This document shows, one piece after another, positions 9,710 to 17,823 of a DNA stretch of 43,900 nucleotides (positions within the stretch are counted from its first letter, which is position 1; each line of letters starts with the position of its first letter). Position numbers and translations under genes: made by a program. Under the pieces are notes generated by a model that saw only the letters and a list, made by a program, of their open reading frames with translations, made no database searches and was not told the DNA's origin. Source of the stretch: Rhodospirillales bacterium (lineage in GTDB: Bacteria > Pseudomonadota > Alphaproteobacteria > Rhodospirillales > WMHbin7); NCBI GenBank assembly GCA_016215555.1, contig JACRJC010000057.1, forward strand, positions 1 to 43,900, read 5' to 3'.

Positions 9710-10660
9710 GAAGCCGTCCCAAAAGGCCTTGATATTGACGATCACCTTCTCGCCCATTTCGATGCGGCTTTCGATGGTGGCCGAGGCCAGATGCGGCAGC
9801 AGCACCACATTGTCCAGCGCCAGCAGCTTGGGATTGACCGCCGGTTCCTGCTCGAACACGTCAAGCCCGGCCCCGGCCAATTCGCCGTGAAGAAGCATAT
9901 GGGCCAACTGGTCCTCATCGACGATTTCGCCGCGCGAGACATTGACCAGATAGGCGTGCGGCCTTAGCAATTTCAAACGCCGTGCCGACAGCAGATGATA
10001 GGTCGATGGCGTGTGCGGGCAGTGGATCGACAAGATGTCGATATGGGCCAGCATCTGGTCCAGGCTTTCCCACCAGGTGGCTTCCAGTTCCGCCTCGATC
10101 TCGGGATGGACGCGCTTCCGGTTATGGTAATGCACCGACAATCCGAATCCCTTGGCGCGCCTGGCGACGGCGCTTCCGATGCGACCCAGTCCGATGATGC
10201 CCAGCCGCTTGCCCGAGATGCGGTTGCCCAGCATGAAGGTCGGGCTCCAGCCTTCCCAGGCGCCGGCGCGCATCAGGCGTTCGCCTTCGGCCAGGCGGCG
10301 CGGCACCGACAAGATCAGGGCCATCGCCATGTCGGCCGTGTCTTCGGTCAGCACGTCGGGCGTGTTCGAAATCAGGATGCTTTTTTCCTGCGCCTTCAAC
10401 AGATCGATATGGTCGATGCCGGTGCCGAAATTGGCGATCAGGCGCAGCTTGGGGCCGGCCTGTTCCAGCGTTTCGGCGTCCAACCGGTCGGTGACCGTGG
10501 GCACCAGGACGTCGGCCTCCTGCATGGCGGCGATCAGTTCTGCCTGGCTCAAGGCCTGGCCGGTCAGATTAAGCCGGACGTCGAACAGTTCCATCATCCG
10601 GGTTTCGACACTGTCCGGCAGTTTGCGGGTGACGACGACCAAGGGTCGCTTGCTGGGCAT
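9671..10660 (-). CDS. D-2-hydroxyacid dehydrogenase (glyoxylate/hydroxypyruvate reductase or D-glycerate dehydrogenase type)
   Basis: 329 residues from the ATG at 10660 (MPSKRPLVVV); a further upstream start would read into the MITE-like element. Rossmann motif GLGRIGSAVARRAKGFG for NAD(P)H, catalytic Arg in NVSRGEIVDEDQL, Glu in GAGLDVFEQEP and His in LLPHLASATIES. Reduces glyoxylate or hydroxypyruvate, or oxidises D-glycerate; the sequence does not settle the substrate. The 3' end is duplicated at 9007-9050 beyond a toxin-antitoxin pair. Confidence 0.93.
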   Translation of the reverse strand: MPSKRPLVVVTRKLPDSVETRMMELFDVRLNLTGQALSQAELIAAMQEADVLVPTVTDRLDAETLEQAGPKLRLIANFGTGIDHIDLLKAQEKSILISNTPDVLTEDTADMAMALILSVPRRLAEGERLMRAGAWEGWSPTFMLGNRISGKRLGIIGLGRIGSAVARRAKGFGLSVHYHNRKRVHPEIEAELEATWWESLDQMLAHIDILSIHCPHTPSTYHLLSARRLKLLRPHAYLVNVSRGEIVDEDQLAHMLLHGELAGAGLDVFEQEPAVNPKLLALDNVVLLPHLASATIESRIEMGEKVIVNIKAFWDGFPPPDRVLTSQGM

Positions 10661-10682
10661 TGGTTTCTCCCTGCTGGCCTTC

Positions 10683-10874
10683 TTATACCAGTTTGCAGAA
10701 TGAATAACACATTTCGCCAGAGCGATTTTTCGTGGGCAACAGGCGCGGAACGCGCGGCTGTGTGGATCACAGTAAGCGGTCCGCAACACATTGCCCGCGA
10801 AAAAGCGTCCTGCCTGCCCGGTCATGGCGCCTGGCCGCCACGAAATAGGTTATTCATTCTGCAAACTGGTATTA
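10683..10874. mobile_element. MITE-like hairpin element with 23-bp terminal inverted repeats
   Basis: The ends TACCAGTTTGC... (10686) and ...GCAAACTGGTA (10871) are perfect inverted repeats for 23 bp, and TTA flanks both sides (10683-10685 and 10872-10874), a likely target duplication. The arms go on pairing inside: CGATTTTTCGTGGGCAA against TTGCCCGCGAAAAAGCG, and ATTTCG against CGAAAT, with an unpaired insert near 10815-10840. About 186 bp, no coding capacity. Non-autonomous transposon or dispersed hairpin element. Confidence 0.8.
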
Positions 10875-10979
10875 GGGGCTATATGGTGACAATCTAAGCC
10901 AAAATCTTGACTCGATGGAAGAAGGGACGGCTATTATGTCGCCCGGTCCTGAAACCGGGGGGAGAGGACGGGATTAGAC

Positions 10980-11498
10980 GTGCCGATGTTGTTGAGAACC
11001 ATTCTTATTCTACTGGCTCTGATTCTGACGGCGCCCGTCGCAGGTCCGTCCCAAGCCCTGGCCCAGCAATCGGCCAGCGGGCTTCCTTTGCCGCGTTTCG
11101 TCTCGCTGCGGGCCGAAGAGGTCAATCTACGCACCGGCCCCGGTGTTCGTTATCCCATCGAATGGGTCATCACCAAGCGCGAACTGCCGGTCGAGATCAT
11201 CGCCGAATTCGAAACCTGGCGCAAAATCCGCGATTCCCAGGGCACTGACGGTTGGGTGCATCAGACCATGCTGACCGGACGGCGCACGCTGATGGTGCTG
11301 GGACCGGGCGTCAAGAAACTGCGCCGCACCGATTCCGATGCCGCCGCTCCCCTGGTCAATGTCGAACCCGGGGTGATCGGCCGCCTTTTGCAATGCCCGC
11401 GCAACAGCGAATTCTGCCGGGTTGAAGTCGAAGGCTATCAAGGTTGGTTCAGACGCGAAGAATTCTGGGGCGTCTATAAGGGCGAATACATCGAATAA
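10980..11498 (+). CDS. Exported SH3-domain protein
   Basis: 172 residues. An N-terminal signal peptide (LLRTILILLALILTAPVAG, Ala-x-Ala cleavage around ALAQQ) precedes a bacterial SH3 domain (VNLRTGPGVRYPIEWVITK, then WRKIRDSQGTDGWVHQTML). A second SH3-like half contains EPGVIGRLLQCPRNSEFCRV and YQGWFRREEFWGVYKGE. Such periplasmic proteins bind peptidoglycan-type ligands; the exact role is unknown. I use the GTG at 10980, 12 nt after GAGAGG; the ATG two codons later is possible. Confidence 0.85.
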   Translation: MPMLLRTILILLALILTAPVAGPSQALAQQSASGLPLPRFVSLRAEEVNLRTGPGVRYPIEWVITKRELPVEIIAEFETWRKIRDSQGTDGWVHQTMLTGRRTLMVLGPGVKKLRRTDSDAAAPLVNVEPGVIGRLLQCPRNSEFCRVEVEGYQGWFRREEFWGVYKGEYIE

Positions 11499-11654
11499 CT
11501 TGATAAACTAGCGGGTGTGATTGCCGTCACTTGCATCATGTGACTGTCATCACTTCGCACTTCAAAAGAAACCGTCAGTATTAGCGCCAGTTCCACTTCA
11601 CGGTTTTCGGAAGTTCCCGTCCTCCAAACGGTCCGAAAGCTGGGAACCGCAAAG

Positions 11655-11680
11655 CCGCCGGAAGTCCACCGGCGGTTTTT
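11655..11680. terminator. Rho-independent terminator, likely bidirectional
   Basis: CCGCCGG, loop AAGTCCA, CCGGCGG, then TTTTTGCTTTTT; on the other strand the stem is followed by TTTGC. It lies between the convergent SH3-protein gene (stop 11498) and vapC (stop 11686), so it can end transcripts from both sides. Confidence 0.85.
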
Positions 11681-11685
11681 GCTTT

Positions 11686-12072
11686 TTACCCCCTGATGAC
11701 ATCGATCTTGATGCCCAGCTTCAAATTGCGCCAGGTCCGGTCGGCGGTCAGGGCCGTTGCCCCGAGCGATTGCGCCAAGGCCAGGCAGGCGCGGTCGCCC
11801 AGAGAGAGTCCCGCAGGACGCGTGGCGGGAAACAAGGCCGCGGCTGCCAGCGCCTGGGCATCGTCGAAGGCAACGACCTTGAGTGGCAGGTCGGCCAAAA
11901 TCGATCGCGCGGTTTGTTCGGGCATGCCGATCCGGATGAGAACGCTGGCCGCTTCGGAAAGATTGACGGCGGATATCACGGCTCTGTCCAGGCAGGACTG
12001 GACCTTGTCGGAGCCAGGCTCGTCGTTCAGGAAAGTCAGCAATGCCGAGGCGTCGAGAACAGTTTCAGTCAC
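11686..12072 (-). CDS. vapC: VapC-type PIN-domain ribonuclease toxin
   Basis: 128 residues. PIN-domain acidic residues: Asp in TVLDASALLTFLNDEPG, Glu in VNLSEAASVLIRIG, Asp in LSLGDRACLALAQ and Asp in ALTADRTWRNL. Typical VapC toxins cut specific tRNAs or rRNA. It follows an AbrB-type antitoxin gene with an 8-bp overlap, the usual vapB-vapC order. Ends just before the strong terminator at 11655-11680. Confidence 0.92.
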   Translation of the reverse strand: MTETVLDASALLTFLNDEPGSDKVQSCLDRAVISAVNLSEAASVLIRIGMPEQTARSILADLPLKVVAFDDAQALAAAALFPATRPAGLSLGDRACLALAQSLGATALTADRTWRNLKLGIKIDVIRG

Positions 12073-12313
12073 GCCGGCTCTCTTCGCGCCGTTCGGCGAT
12101 CAACTGGTCCGCCAGCGAGGATTGGCCCTTGGCGTAGCGTTTGACTGTATCTTTCGCCCGCTGGACGGCCTTCTCGACGCTCAGAATACGCAATTCCCCG
12201 TCTTCGACGCGCAGCATCACGTCGTCGCCGGGCTTGACGCCCATGGCCTTGCGGCAACTGGCGGGGATCACCAGTCGCCCGCTTTCGCCAAGTCGTGCCG
12301 TCATTTCATTCAT
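12065..12313 (-). CDS. vapB: VapB/AbrB-type antitoxin
   Basis: 82 residues from the ATG at 12313, which has GGAG 10 nt upstream; the frame opens earlier but with no ribosome site. The swapped-hairpin AbrB fold is seen in RLGESGRLVIPASCRKAMGV followed by KPGDDVMLRVEDGELRILS. A charged C-terminal tail (LIAERREESRRD) should wrap the VapC active site. Binds its own promoter and neutralises VapC. Confidence 0.9.
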   Translation of the reverse strand: MNEMTARLGESGRLVIPASCRKAMGVKPGDDVMLRVEDGELRILSVEKAVQRAKDTVKRYAKGQSSLADQLIAERREESRRD

Positions 12314-12380
12314 CCGCCACTCTCCGTAAATAATGGCAGAATAGTAGCGCATTGGCGTAAATAGGTCCAGGTGGCGGTGT

Positions 12381-13262
12381 TCAGGGATTATCCCCCATCG
12401 ACCACAGCTTCTGCATCCAGAACCACTGGTCCGGGCGCTCCTTGATCCAGACTTCGAACTGGCTGGCGATTTGCTGGGTCAATATCTGCAGCACGTCATG
12501 CGTGGCGTCGCCTTTTTGGGGTTCGATGGGCCTGGCCATGGTGGCGCAGAAATGCGCCCCGCCCGTGCGCTCCATGCGCGTGCAGATGATGGGGGCGCCG
12601 AAGCGCCTGGCCAGCAGGGCCGCCGTGTGGGCGATCCGCGCCTGGCCGCCCAAAAGATCGACCGGCAAGGTGTCGGAATAGCGATGATCGGTCAGAAAGC
12701 CGATATAGCCCCCCTTGGACAGGTGGCGCATCACATCGCGCATGCCGACATGGCTTTTGGCGATATAGGTGACGCCATTGCGGGGTCTTAGCTGCTGAAC
12801 CAACTCGCGCACATAAGGATTGTTGGGGGCGCGGTAGAGCAGCAGAATGTGGCCCCCCAGCCGGTCCATGACCAGGGGGAACAGCTCCCAGTTGCCCAGA
12901 TGGGCCGCCACGAAGACGCCGCCCTTGCCTAGTGATTTGACGCGCTCGAAATTCTCCTTCCCCGCAATCTGGATGCGGTCCGGATCGTCGGCCAGCCTGC
13001 GCAGATGGGGATATTCGAACACCACCCGGCCCAGATTGGCCCAGACGGCGGGCAGCAGACGCCTGGCCTCGTCCTCTGGGAAGACCCGCCGAAGATTGTT
13101 CAGCGCCACCTGGCTTGGCCTGCCCGCCAGGGGTCCAAGGCAGGACAGCAGCTTGGCCCCGAGATCCGATGAGGCGTCCAGGCTAAGGGGGCGAAGGCCG
13201 CCAACCAGAGTCCGAAGGCCCAGCTCTTCGAGCCGGTAACGAAAGGAACGAAAATCCGCCAT
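12381..13262 (-). CDS. Lipid A biosynthesis acyltransferase, LpxL/HtrB family
   Basis: 293 residues. Adds a secondary acyl chain to the lipid A precursor at the inner face of the cytoplasmic membrane. The catalytic HxxxxE motif is HLGNWE at residues 121-126. Further family blocks are NNLRRVFPEDEARRL, SKGGYIGFLTDHRYSD and PDQWFWMQKLW. I do not see a long N-terminal membrane helix of the E. coli type. Lies 5 bp after elbB, so probably one transcription unit. Which acyl chain or position it serves cannot be told from sequence. Confidence 0.9.
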   Translation of the reverse strand: MADFRSFRYRLEELGLRTLVGGLRPLSLDASSDLGAKLLSCLGPLAGRPSQVALNNLRRVFPEDEARRLLPAVWANLGRVVFEYPHLRRLADDPDRIQIAGKENFERVKSLGKGGVFVAAHLGNWELFPLVMDRLGGHILLLYRAPNNPYVRELVQQLRPRNGVTYIAKSHVGMRDVMRHLSKGGYIGFLTDHRYSDTLPVDLLGGQARIAHTAALLARRFGAPIICTRMERTGGAHFCATMARPIEPQKGDATHDVLQILTQQIASQFEVWIKERPDQWFWMQKLWSMGDNP

Positions 13263-13267
13263 GCCGC

Positions 13268-13927
13268 CTACCGGATCATCCCCATCAAGGTCTTGATGGT
13301 GTTCTCGGCCCCCTGGGCGATCTGGCCGATGGTGGCGTCCAGCATATAGCAGGGGCTGGTCGCCAGCTTGAGGGCATGGTCCACCACCACCTCGCCATGG
13401 GTCCGGACCTGATGCGTTCCGCCCATTTTTTCAATGGCCTGCGCCGTTCCCGGGTCGTTGCCGATGGTGACCAGGGCGCCTTTCAGAAGGCGGACGATCA
13501 GGGCCGGGGCGATGCACAGGGCGCCGATGGGCTTGCCCGCCGCATGCATGGAAATGACCGCCTTCTCCACGTCGGGATCGACCTTGCAGTCGGGGCCGTC
13601 GAAGGCGAACGAGCACAGATTTTTGGCCGCGCCAAAGCCGCCCGGGAAGACCAGGGCGTCGAATTGGGCGGCGTCGAAGGCGCTCAAGGGCTCGATCTTG
13701 CCGCGCGCGATACGGGCCGATTCGGTCAGAATATTGCGCTTTTCAGGGCTTTCCTGGCCGGTCAGATGATTGATCACATGATGTTGGGGCGCATCGGGGG
13801 CAAAACACGCATAGCTTCCTCCCAGCCGGTCGATGGCCAGCAAGGTCAGCACCGCCTCGTGGATTTCGGCGCCGTCATAGACCCCGCAGCCCGACAGCAC
13901 GACGGCAAAGGCTGGTTTATTGCTCAT
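13268..13927 (-). CDS. elbB: ElbB-type glyoxalase (DJ-1/PfpI superfamily)
   Basis: 219 residues from the ATG at 13927, preceded by GGGGAGG. FAVVLSGCGVYDGAEIHEAV, TLLAIDRLGGSYACFAPDAP, FPGGFGAAKNLCSFAFDG and GKPIGALCIAPALIVRLLKG are characteristic of ElbB (also called isoprenoid biosynthesis protein with amidotransferase-like domain). The nucleophile-elbow Cys is in GALCIAP. E. coli ElbB is a weak glyoxalase; a physiological substrate is uncertain. Divergent from the glycosyltransferase operon. Confidence 0.92.
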   Translation of the reverse strand: MSNKPAFAVVLSGCGVYDGAEIHEAVLTLLAIDRLGGSYACFAPDAPQHHVINHLTGQESPEKRNILTESARIARGKIEPLSAFDAAQFDALVFPGGFGAAKNLCSFAFDGPDCKVDPDVEKAVISMHAAGKPIGALCIAPALIVRLLKGALVTIGNDPGTAQAIEKMGGTHQVRTHGEVVVDHALKLATSPCYMLDATIGQIAQGAENTIKTLMGMIR

Positions 13928-14001
13928 CAAAGCCTCCCCGGCTTTCGATTCAAGACGCCCGAGAAAAGCATGTTCCCCGGCCAAAAAGCAAGGGTCCGGG
14001 C

Positions 14002-14030
14002 TTGTTTAGGGGGGAAGGGGGCTTTATAAC
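14002..14030 (+). promoter_or_regulatory. Sigma-70 promoter of the glycosyltransferase operon, probably leaderless
   Basis: TTGTTT at 14002-14007 and TATAAC at 14025-14030 have an ideal 17-bp spacer. A start 7 bp after the -10 would fall on the A of the ATG at 14037, giving a leaderless message. The -10 sits in a GGGGG-CTTTATAA-CCCCC palindrome (14017-14034). Confidence 0.5.
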
Positions 14031-14036
14031 CCCCGC

Positions 14037-15062
14037 ATGCGCATCGTGATGGTCGATGATTCGGTCTCCTTCGACGGCTACACTTCGGGCTACCAGCCGT
14101 TGGGCGGGGCCGAGAAGGCGTTTGCCTCGCTGGCTTCGGCCCTGGCCATGAAGGGCCACGAGGTCCGGGCCTTCAACCGCTGCCGCTTCAAGATGACCAT
14201 CGAGGGCGCCCAATGGGAACCCTGGGAACAGCCGCGTCCCTTCGAGACCGATCTGCTGATCGCCTGGCGCAAGCCGGGCCTGCTGACCTCGGTCCGCCAG
14301 GCGGCTAAGCGCCTTTTATGGGTGGCGGCCAGTCCGGCCTATCTCGAGCGCCCGGCCAACCGGGAATTGATCGAATCGACCGGGGCCAAGCTGGTCTTCC
14401 AAAGCAAGGCCCAACTGGCCGGCTTCAAGGCCTGGAAGGGGGCGGCGGGAGCCGTCATCGCGCCCGGCCTGCGCACGGAATTCCAAGATGAAGCCCCCAT
14501 CGAGCCGATGTCGCCGCCCCTGGCGGTATGCACCACCCATCCCCTGCATGGCCTGGACTGGCTGCTCGATCTTTGGCCCCTGATCCGGGGCAAAGTGCCC
14601 GAGGGCCGTCTGGCCCTCTATTCGACGGCATTGGACAAGGGCAAGCAAGGCGGCGAGGTGGCGCCTGAAATCCGCGCCGTTCTGGACAAGGCCCTGGCGC
14701 TGGAAAATGCCGGTGTGGTCATCGAGAGGCCGATGGGCGACCGCGACATGGCGGGGATCTGGCGCAAGGCCAGGGTCCATCTGTTCCCATCGCATGCCGA
14801 CGACTGGCTGGCCTCGACGCTGATGGAATCGCAAGGTTCGGGCATCCCCGGCGTGGCCAGGCCGTTGGGCGCTGCGCCCGAGCGCCTGATCGACGGACAG
14901 ACCGGACAATTGGCGCCCGACGACAGCGCCTTCGTCAATGTCAGCGCCGAGATCATGAACAACGATCAGCTTTTCTGGTCGATGAGCCGGGATGCCAAGC
15001 TGCATCAATCGAAGCGCGGCTGGGAAGACGTGGCCAGGGAAGTCGAGGCGCTGGTCAAATGA
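14037..15062 (+). CDS. GT4-like glycosyltransferase (first of two paralogs)
   Basis: 341 residues. Starts MRIVMVDDSVSFDGY and has PLGGAEKAFASLASALAMKG, the N-terminal GT-B donor/acceptor pattern; CTTHPLHGLDWLLDLWPLI begins the second Rossmann half, and HLFPSHADDWLASTLMESQG holds the family's nucleotide-sugar Glu region. Its closest relative here is the gene at 16776-17810 (shared DDxxSFDG, PLGGAE, LDWLLDLW). First gene of a coupled operon; its stop overlaps the next start (ATGA). No strong ribosome site apart from a G-rich stretch inside a hairpin. Sugar specificity unknown. Confidence 0.85.
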   Translation: MRIVMVDDSVSFDGYTSGYQPLGGAEKAFASLASALAMKGHEVRAFNRCRFKMTIEGAQWEPWEQPRPFETDLLIAWRKPGLLTSVRQAAKRLLWVAASPAYLERPANRELIESTGAKLVFQSKAQLAGFKAWKGAAGAVIAPGLRTEFQDEAPIEPMSPPLAVCTTHPLHGLDWLLDLWPLIRGKVPEGRLALYSTALDKGKQGGEVAPEIRAVLDKALALENAGVVIERPMGDRDMAGIWRKARVHLFPSHADDWLASTLMESQGSGIPGVARPLGAAPERLIDGQTGQLAPDDSAFVNVSAEIMNNDQLFWSMSRDAKLHQSKRGWEDVAREVEALVK

Positions 15063-16018
15063 GAATTCTGTTCATCACCGCCACCCGTATCGGCGATGCC
15101 GTGCTTTCGACCGGCCTGCTCGATCATCTGATCCGCCAGTATCCCGAAGCGCGCCTGACCGTGGCCTGCGGCCCCGACGCCGCGCCCCTGTTCGCGGAAA
15201 TGCCCAATCTGGAACGGCTGATTCCGATGCCCAAGGAACGCTGGTCGATGCATTGGGTGCGCTTGTGGTGGAGTTGCGTCTGCACGCACTGGGATTTGAT
15301 CGTCGATCTGCGCAAGTCGGCCGTGCCCTATATCCTGTCCTCGTCGCGTCACCACACGCTGGCCAACAGCAAGGAACCCGTGCATCGGGTGCGCCTGATC
15401 GCCGACGTCCTGGACCTTCCCGAAACCCCGATGCCGCATATCTGGATCCATCAGGAGCGCCGGGACGAAGCGGCCAGGCTGCTGCCCAATCACCGTCCGA
15501 CCCTGGCCGTGGGGCCGACCACCAACTGGGTCGCCAAGACCTGGAGACCCGAGAATTTCGTCGCCCTGGTCGAGCGCCTGACCAGCCCCGCCGGCATTCT
15601 TCCCGGCGCAAAGGTCGCGGTATTCGGCGCCCCGCACGAGCGGCCCCAGGCCCAGCCGGTCATCGACGCGCTGCCCAAGGATCAGGTGGTTGATCTGGTG
15701 GGCAGGATCGATCTCTTGACCGTCTATGCCTGCCTCGAGCGCTGCGCCTTCTATGTCGGCAACGATTCGGCGCTGATGCATCTGGCCGCCGCTTCCGGCA
15801 TTCCCACGCTGGGGCTTTTCGGCCCCAGTTCGGAAACCTTCTACGCGCCCTGGGGCTGGCTGGCCGCCGTGGCCCGCACCTCGGAATCCTTCGAGACCAT
15901 CTTTCCCAAGAATTTCGACCATCGCAGTTCCGGCACGCTGATGGATGGCCTGACCGTCAATGCCGCCGAAGACGAGGCCCGCAAGCTGTGGGCGCGGGCG
16001 AGCGTGAGGGCGGCATGA
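15059..16018 (+). CDS. GT9 family heptosyltransferase-like protein
   Basis: 319 residues. Resembles ADP-heptose:LPS heptosyltransferases: N-terminal ILFITATRIGDAVLSTGLLD, central VGPTTNWVAKTWRPENFVAL, and the C-terminal donor-binding block YVGNDSALMHLAAASGIPTL followed by GLFGPS. Probably transfers heptose to the LPS inner core at the cytoplasmic face, but GT9 enzymes with other sugars exist. Overlaps both neighbours by 4 bp. Confidence 0.9.
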   Translation: MRILFITATRIGDAVLSTGLLDHLIRQYPEARLTVACGPDAAPLFAEMPNLERLIPMPKERWSMHWVRLWWSCVCTHWDLIVDLRKSAVPYILSSSRHHTLANSKEPVHRVRLIADVLDLPETPMPHIWIHQERRDEAARLLPNHRPTLAVGPTTNWVAKTWRPENFVALVERLTSPAGILPGAKVAVFGAPHERPQAQPVIDALPKDQVVDLVGRIDLLTVYACLERCAFYVGNDSALMHLAAASGIPTLGLFGPSSETFYAPWGWLAAVARTSESFETIFPKNFDHRSSGTLMDGLTVNAAEDEARKLWARASVRAA

Positions 16019-16776
16019 GCAAAGCGACCCTGTCCGCCGTCGTCAGCGTCAAGGACGAGGATCGCCAGTTGGCCGATTGCCTGGCCTGCTTGAAATTCGC
16101 CGATGAAATCGTGGTCCTGCTCGACAAATGCACCGACCGATCGAAGGAGATAGCGCTTTCCTTCACGAACCGCGTCGTCGAGGGCAATTGGGACAAGGAA
16201 AGCCAGCGCCGGAACGCCGGCATCGCCGCCTGCACCATGGATTGGGTGCTGGAAGTCGATGCCGACGAGCGCGTATCCGAGGCCTTGGCGCAAGAAATCC
16301 GCGCCACCATCGACAACACGCCATTCGACTGGCACGAAATCCCGGTCGATAACTATGTGGGCTCGCGCCTGGTGCGCCATGGCTGGGGCGCTTCCTTCGG
16401 CAAGGCCGCCTATCCCGGCTTGTTCAAGCGCGGCGTCAAGCTGTGGAAGGAAGCCCGCCTGCATCCGCCGCTGGACTGGAATGGAAAAAAGGGGCCGATG
16501 CTGAAGGAGCGACTGGCGCATTACGTGGATCGCGATTTGTCGGATATGCTGAAACGCCTGAACAAATATTCCTCGGCCCGGGCCCTGGATCTGCGCGAGC
16601 AGGGCGGAACCTGGGGAGGCACTTGGCGCAATCTTATCCGTTTCGTATCGCGCTTCTTCAAATGCTATGTCATGCGCAGGGGCTATAGGGAAGGCGGCTA
16701 TGGGCTGATGATCGCCATCTGCGCCGGCCTCTATCCTCTGATATCGCATCTCAAGGCCAAGCTGGAGAAGGACTGA
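16015..16776 (+). CDS. GT2 glycosyltransferase, WaaE/KdtX-like
   Basis: 253 residues from the ATG at 16015, overlapping the previous stop. GT-A fold: LSAVVSVKDEDRQLADCLAC, then NWDKESQRRNAGIAACTMDW and the metal-binding VLEVDADERVS. The second half, with GLFKRGVKLWKEARLHPPLD and HYVDRDLSDMLKRLNKYSSA, matches the WaaE/KdtX branch that adds a beta-linked hexose to the LPS core. A C-terminal amphipathic/hydrophobic segment (YGLMIAICAGLYPLISHL) probably sits on the membrane. Confidence 0.88.
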   Translation: MSKATLSAVVSVKDEDRQLADCLACLKFADEIVVLLDKCTDRSKEIALSFTNRVVEGNWDKESQRRNAGIAACTMDWVLEVDADERVSEALAQEIRATIDNTPFDWHEIPVDNYVGSRLVRHGWGASFGKAAYPGLFKRGVKLWKEARLHPPLDWNGKKGPMLKERLAHYVDRDLSDMLKRLNKYSSARALDLREQGGTWGGTWRNLIRFVSRFFKCYVMRRGYREGGYGLMIAICAGLYPLISHLKAKLEKD

Positions 16777-17810
16777 TGGCACGCATTCTGCTGGCCGACG
16801 ACGGCATTTCCTTCGACGGCACGACGCCCGAGAAAGGCCCCCTGGGCGGCGCCGAAAGCTCGTTCATCAATCTGACCGAGACCCTGGCGGCGCGCGGCCA
16901 TGCGGTCGAGGTGCGCAACAAATGCGACGGCAATATCGACCATAAGGGCGTGGCCTGGCGCAGGATCGACGAGCCCTGGCCCGAAAGCGCCGACCTGTAT
17001 GTCGCCAACCGGGGCGACAAGCTGATTCTGCGCATGCCCAAGGCCAGAAAGACCATCTTCTGGACCCACAATCCCGCCAGCTACATGCTGAAATGGCGCT
17101 ATTTGTGGAAGCTGGCCGTGAAGCGTCCCGACATCGTTTTCATCGGCACCTATCACGCCACCACCTGGCCGGATTGGGCGCCGGGCGGCAAGCGGGTGGT
17201 GATTCCCTACGGCATCCCTGAAATGTTCAGGGCCGCCGAGCCCTGCCGCGATTTGCCGCCGCCTCGGGCCGTCTTCACCTCGAACCCGCTGCGCTCGCTG
17301 GACTGGCTGCTGGATTTGTGGGTGAACGATATCCAGCCCCAAGTGCCTGGCGCTGAACTGCATGTCTTTTCCGGCGCCGCCACCTATGGCTCGGTCGGCG
17401 ACGGCAAAGCCGACGCCATGCGCAAAGTGCTGGCCCGGGCCGAGGCTCTGAAAAGCCAGGGCGTGGTCTTGCGCGGCCCGGTGCCCAAGGCGCAACTGGT
17501 CGAGGAATTCCGCCAGGCCCGTTGTCTGCTGTACAAGGGCGACATCAACGAAACCTTCTGTCTGGCCGTCGGCGAGGCGCAGGCCATGGGCGTTCCCGCC
17601 GTCGTTCAGCCCATCGGTTCCGTGGTCGAACGGGTGGAGGATGGGCGCACGGGCCATATCGCCAGGACCGACAAGTCCTTTGCCGAGGCGGCGATCAGGC
17701 TCTTGGCGGACGAGACGCATTGGCGCACACTGCATGAAGGAGCGCTTTCGCTCCAGCGCCGCTGGGGGTGGCAGGACGCGGCCCAGGCTTTCGAAGCCTT
17801 GCTGCCATAA
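16776..17810 (+). CDS. GT4-like glycosyltransferase (second paralog)
   Basis: 344 residues. ILLADDGISFDGTTPEKGPL and GGAESSFINLTETLAARGHA mirror the gene at 14037. FTSNPLRSLDWLLDLW opens the C-terminal Rossmann half; LYKGDINETFCLAVGEAQAM and GVPAVVQPIGSVVERVEDG give the donor-binding Glu region, better conserved than in the first paralog. Its ATG shares one base with the previous TGA (TGATG), so translation is coupled. Sugar unknown; likely core or surface glycan. Confidence 0.88.
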   Translation: MARILLADDGISFDGTTPEKGPLGGAESSFINLTETLAARGHAVEVRNKCDGNIDHKGVAWRRIDEPWPESADLYVANRGDKLILRMPKARKTIFWTHNPASYMLKWRYLWKLAVKRPDIVFIGTYHATTWPDWAPGGKRVVIPYGIPEMFRAAEPCRDLPPPRAVFTSNPLRSLDWLLDLWVNDIQPQVPGAELHVFSGAATYGSVGDGKADAMRKVLARAEALKSQGVVLRGPVPKAQLVEEFRQARCLLYKGDINETFCLAVGEAQAMGVPAVVQPIGSVVERVEDGRTGHIARTDKSFAEAAIRLLADETHWRTLHEGALSLQRRWGWQDAAQAFEALLP

Positions 17811-17823
17811 AGGGGACAAGCGG

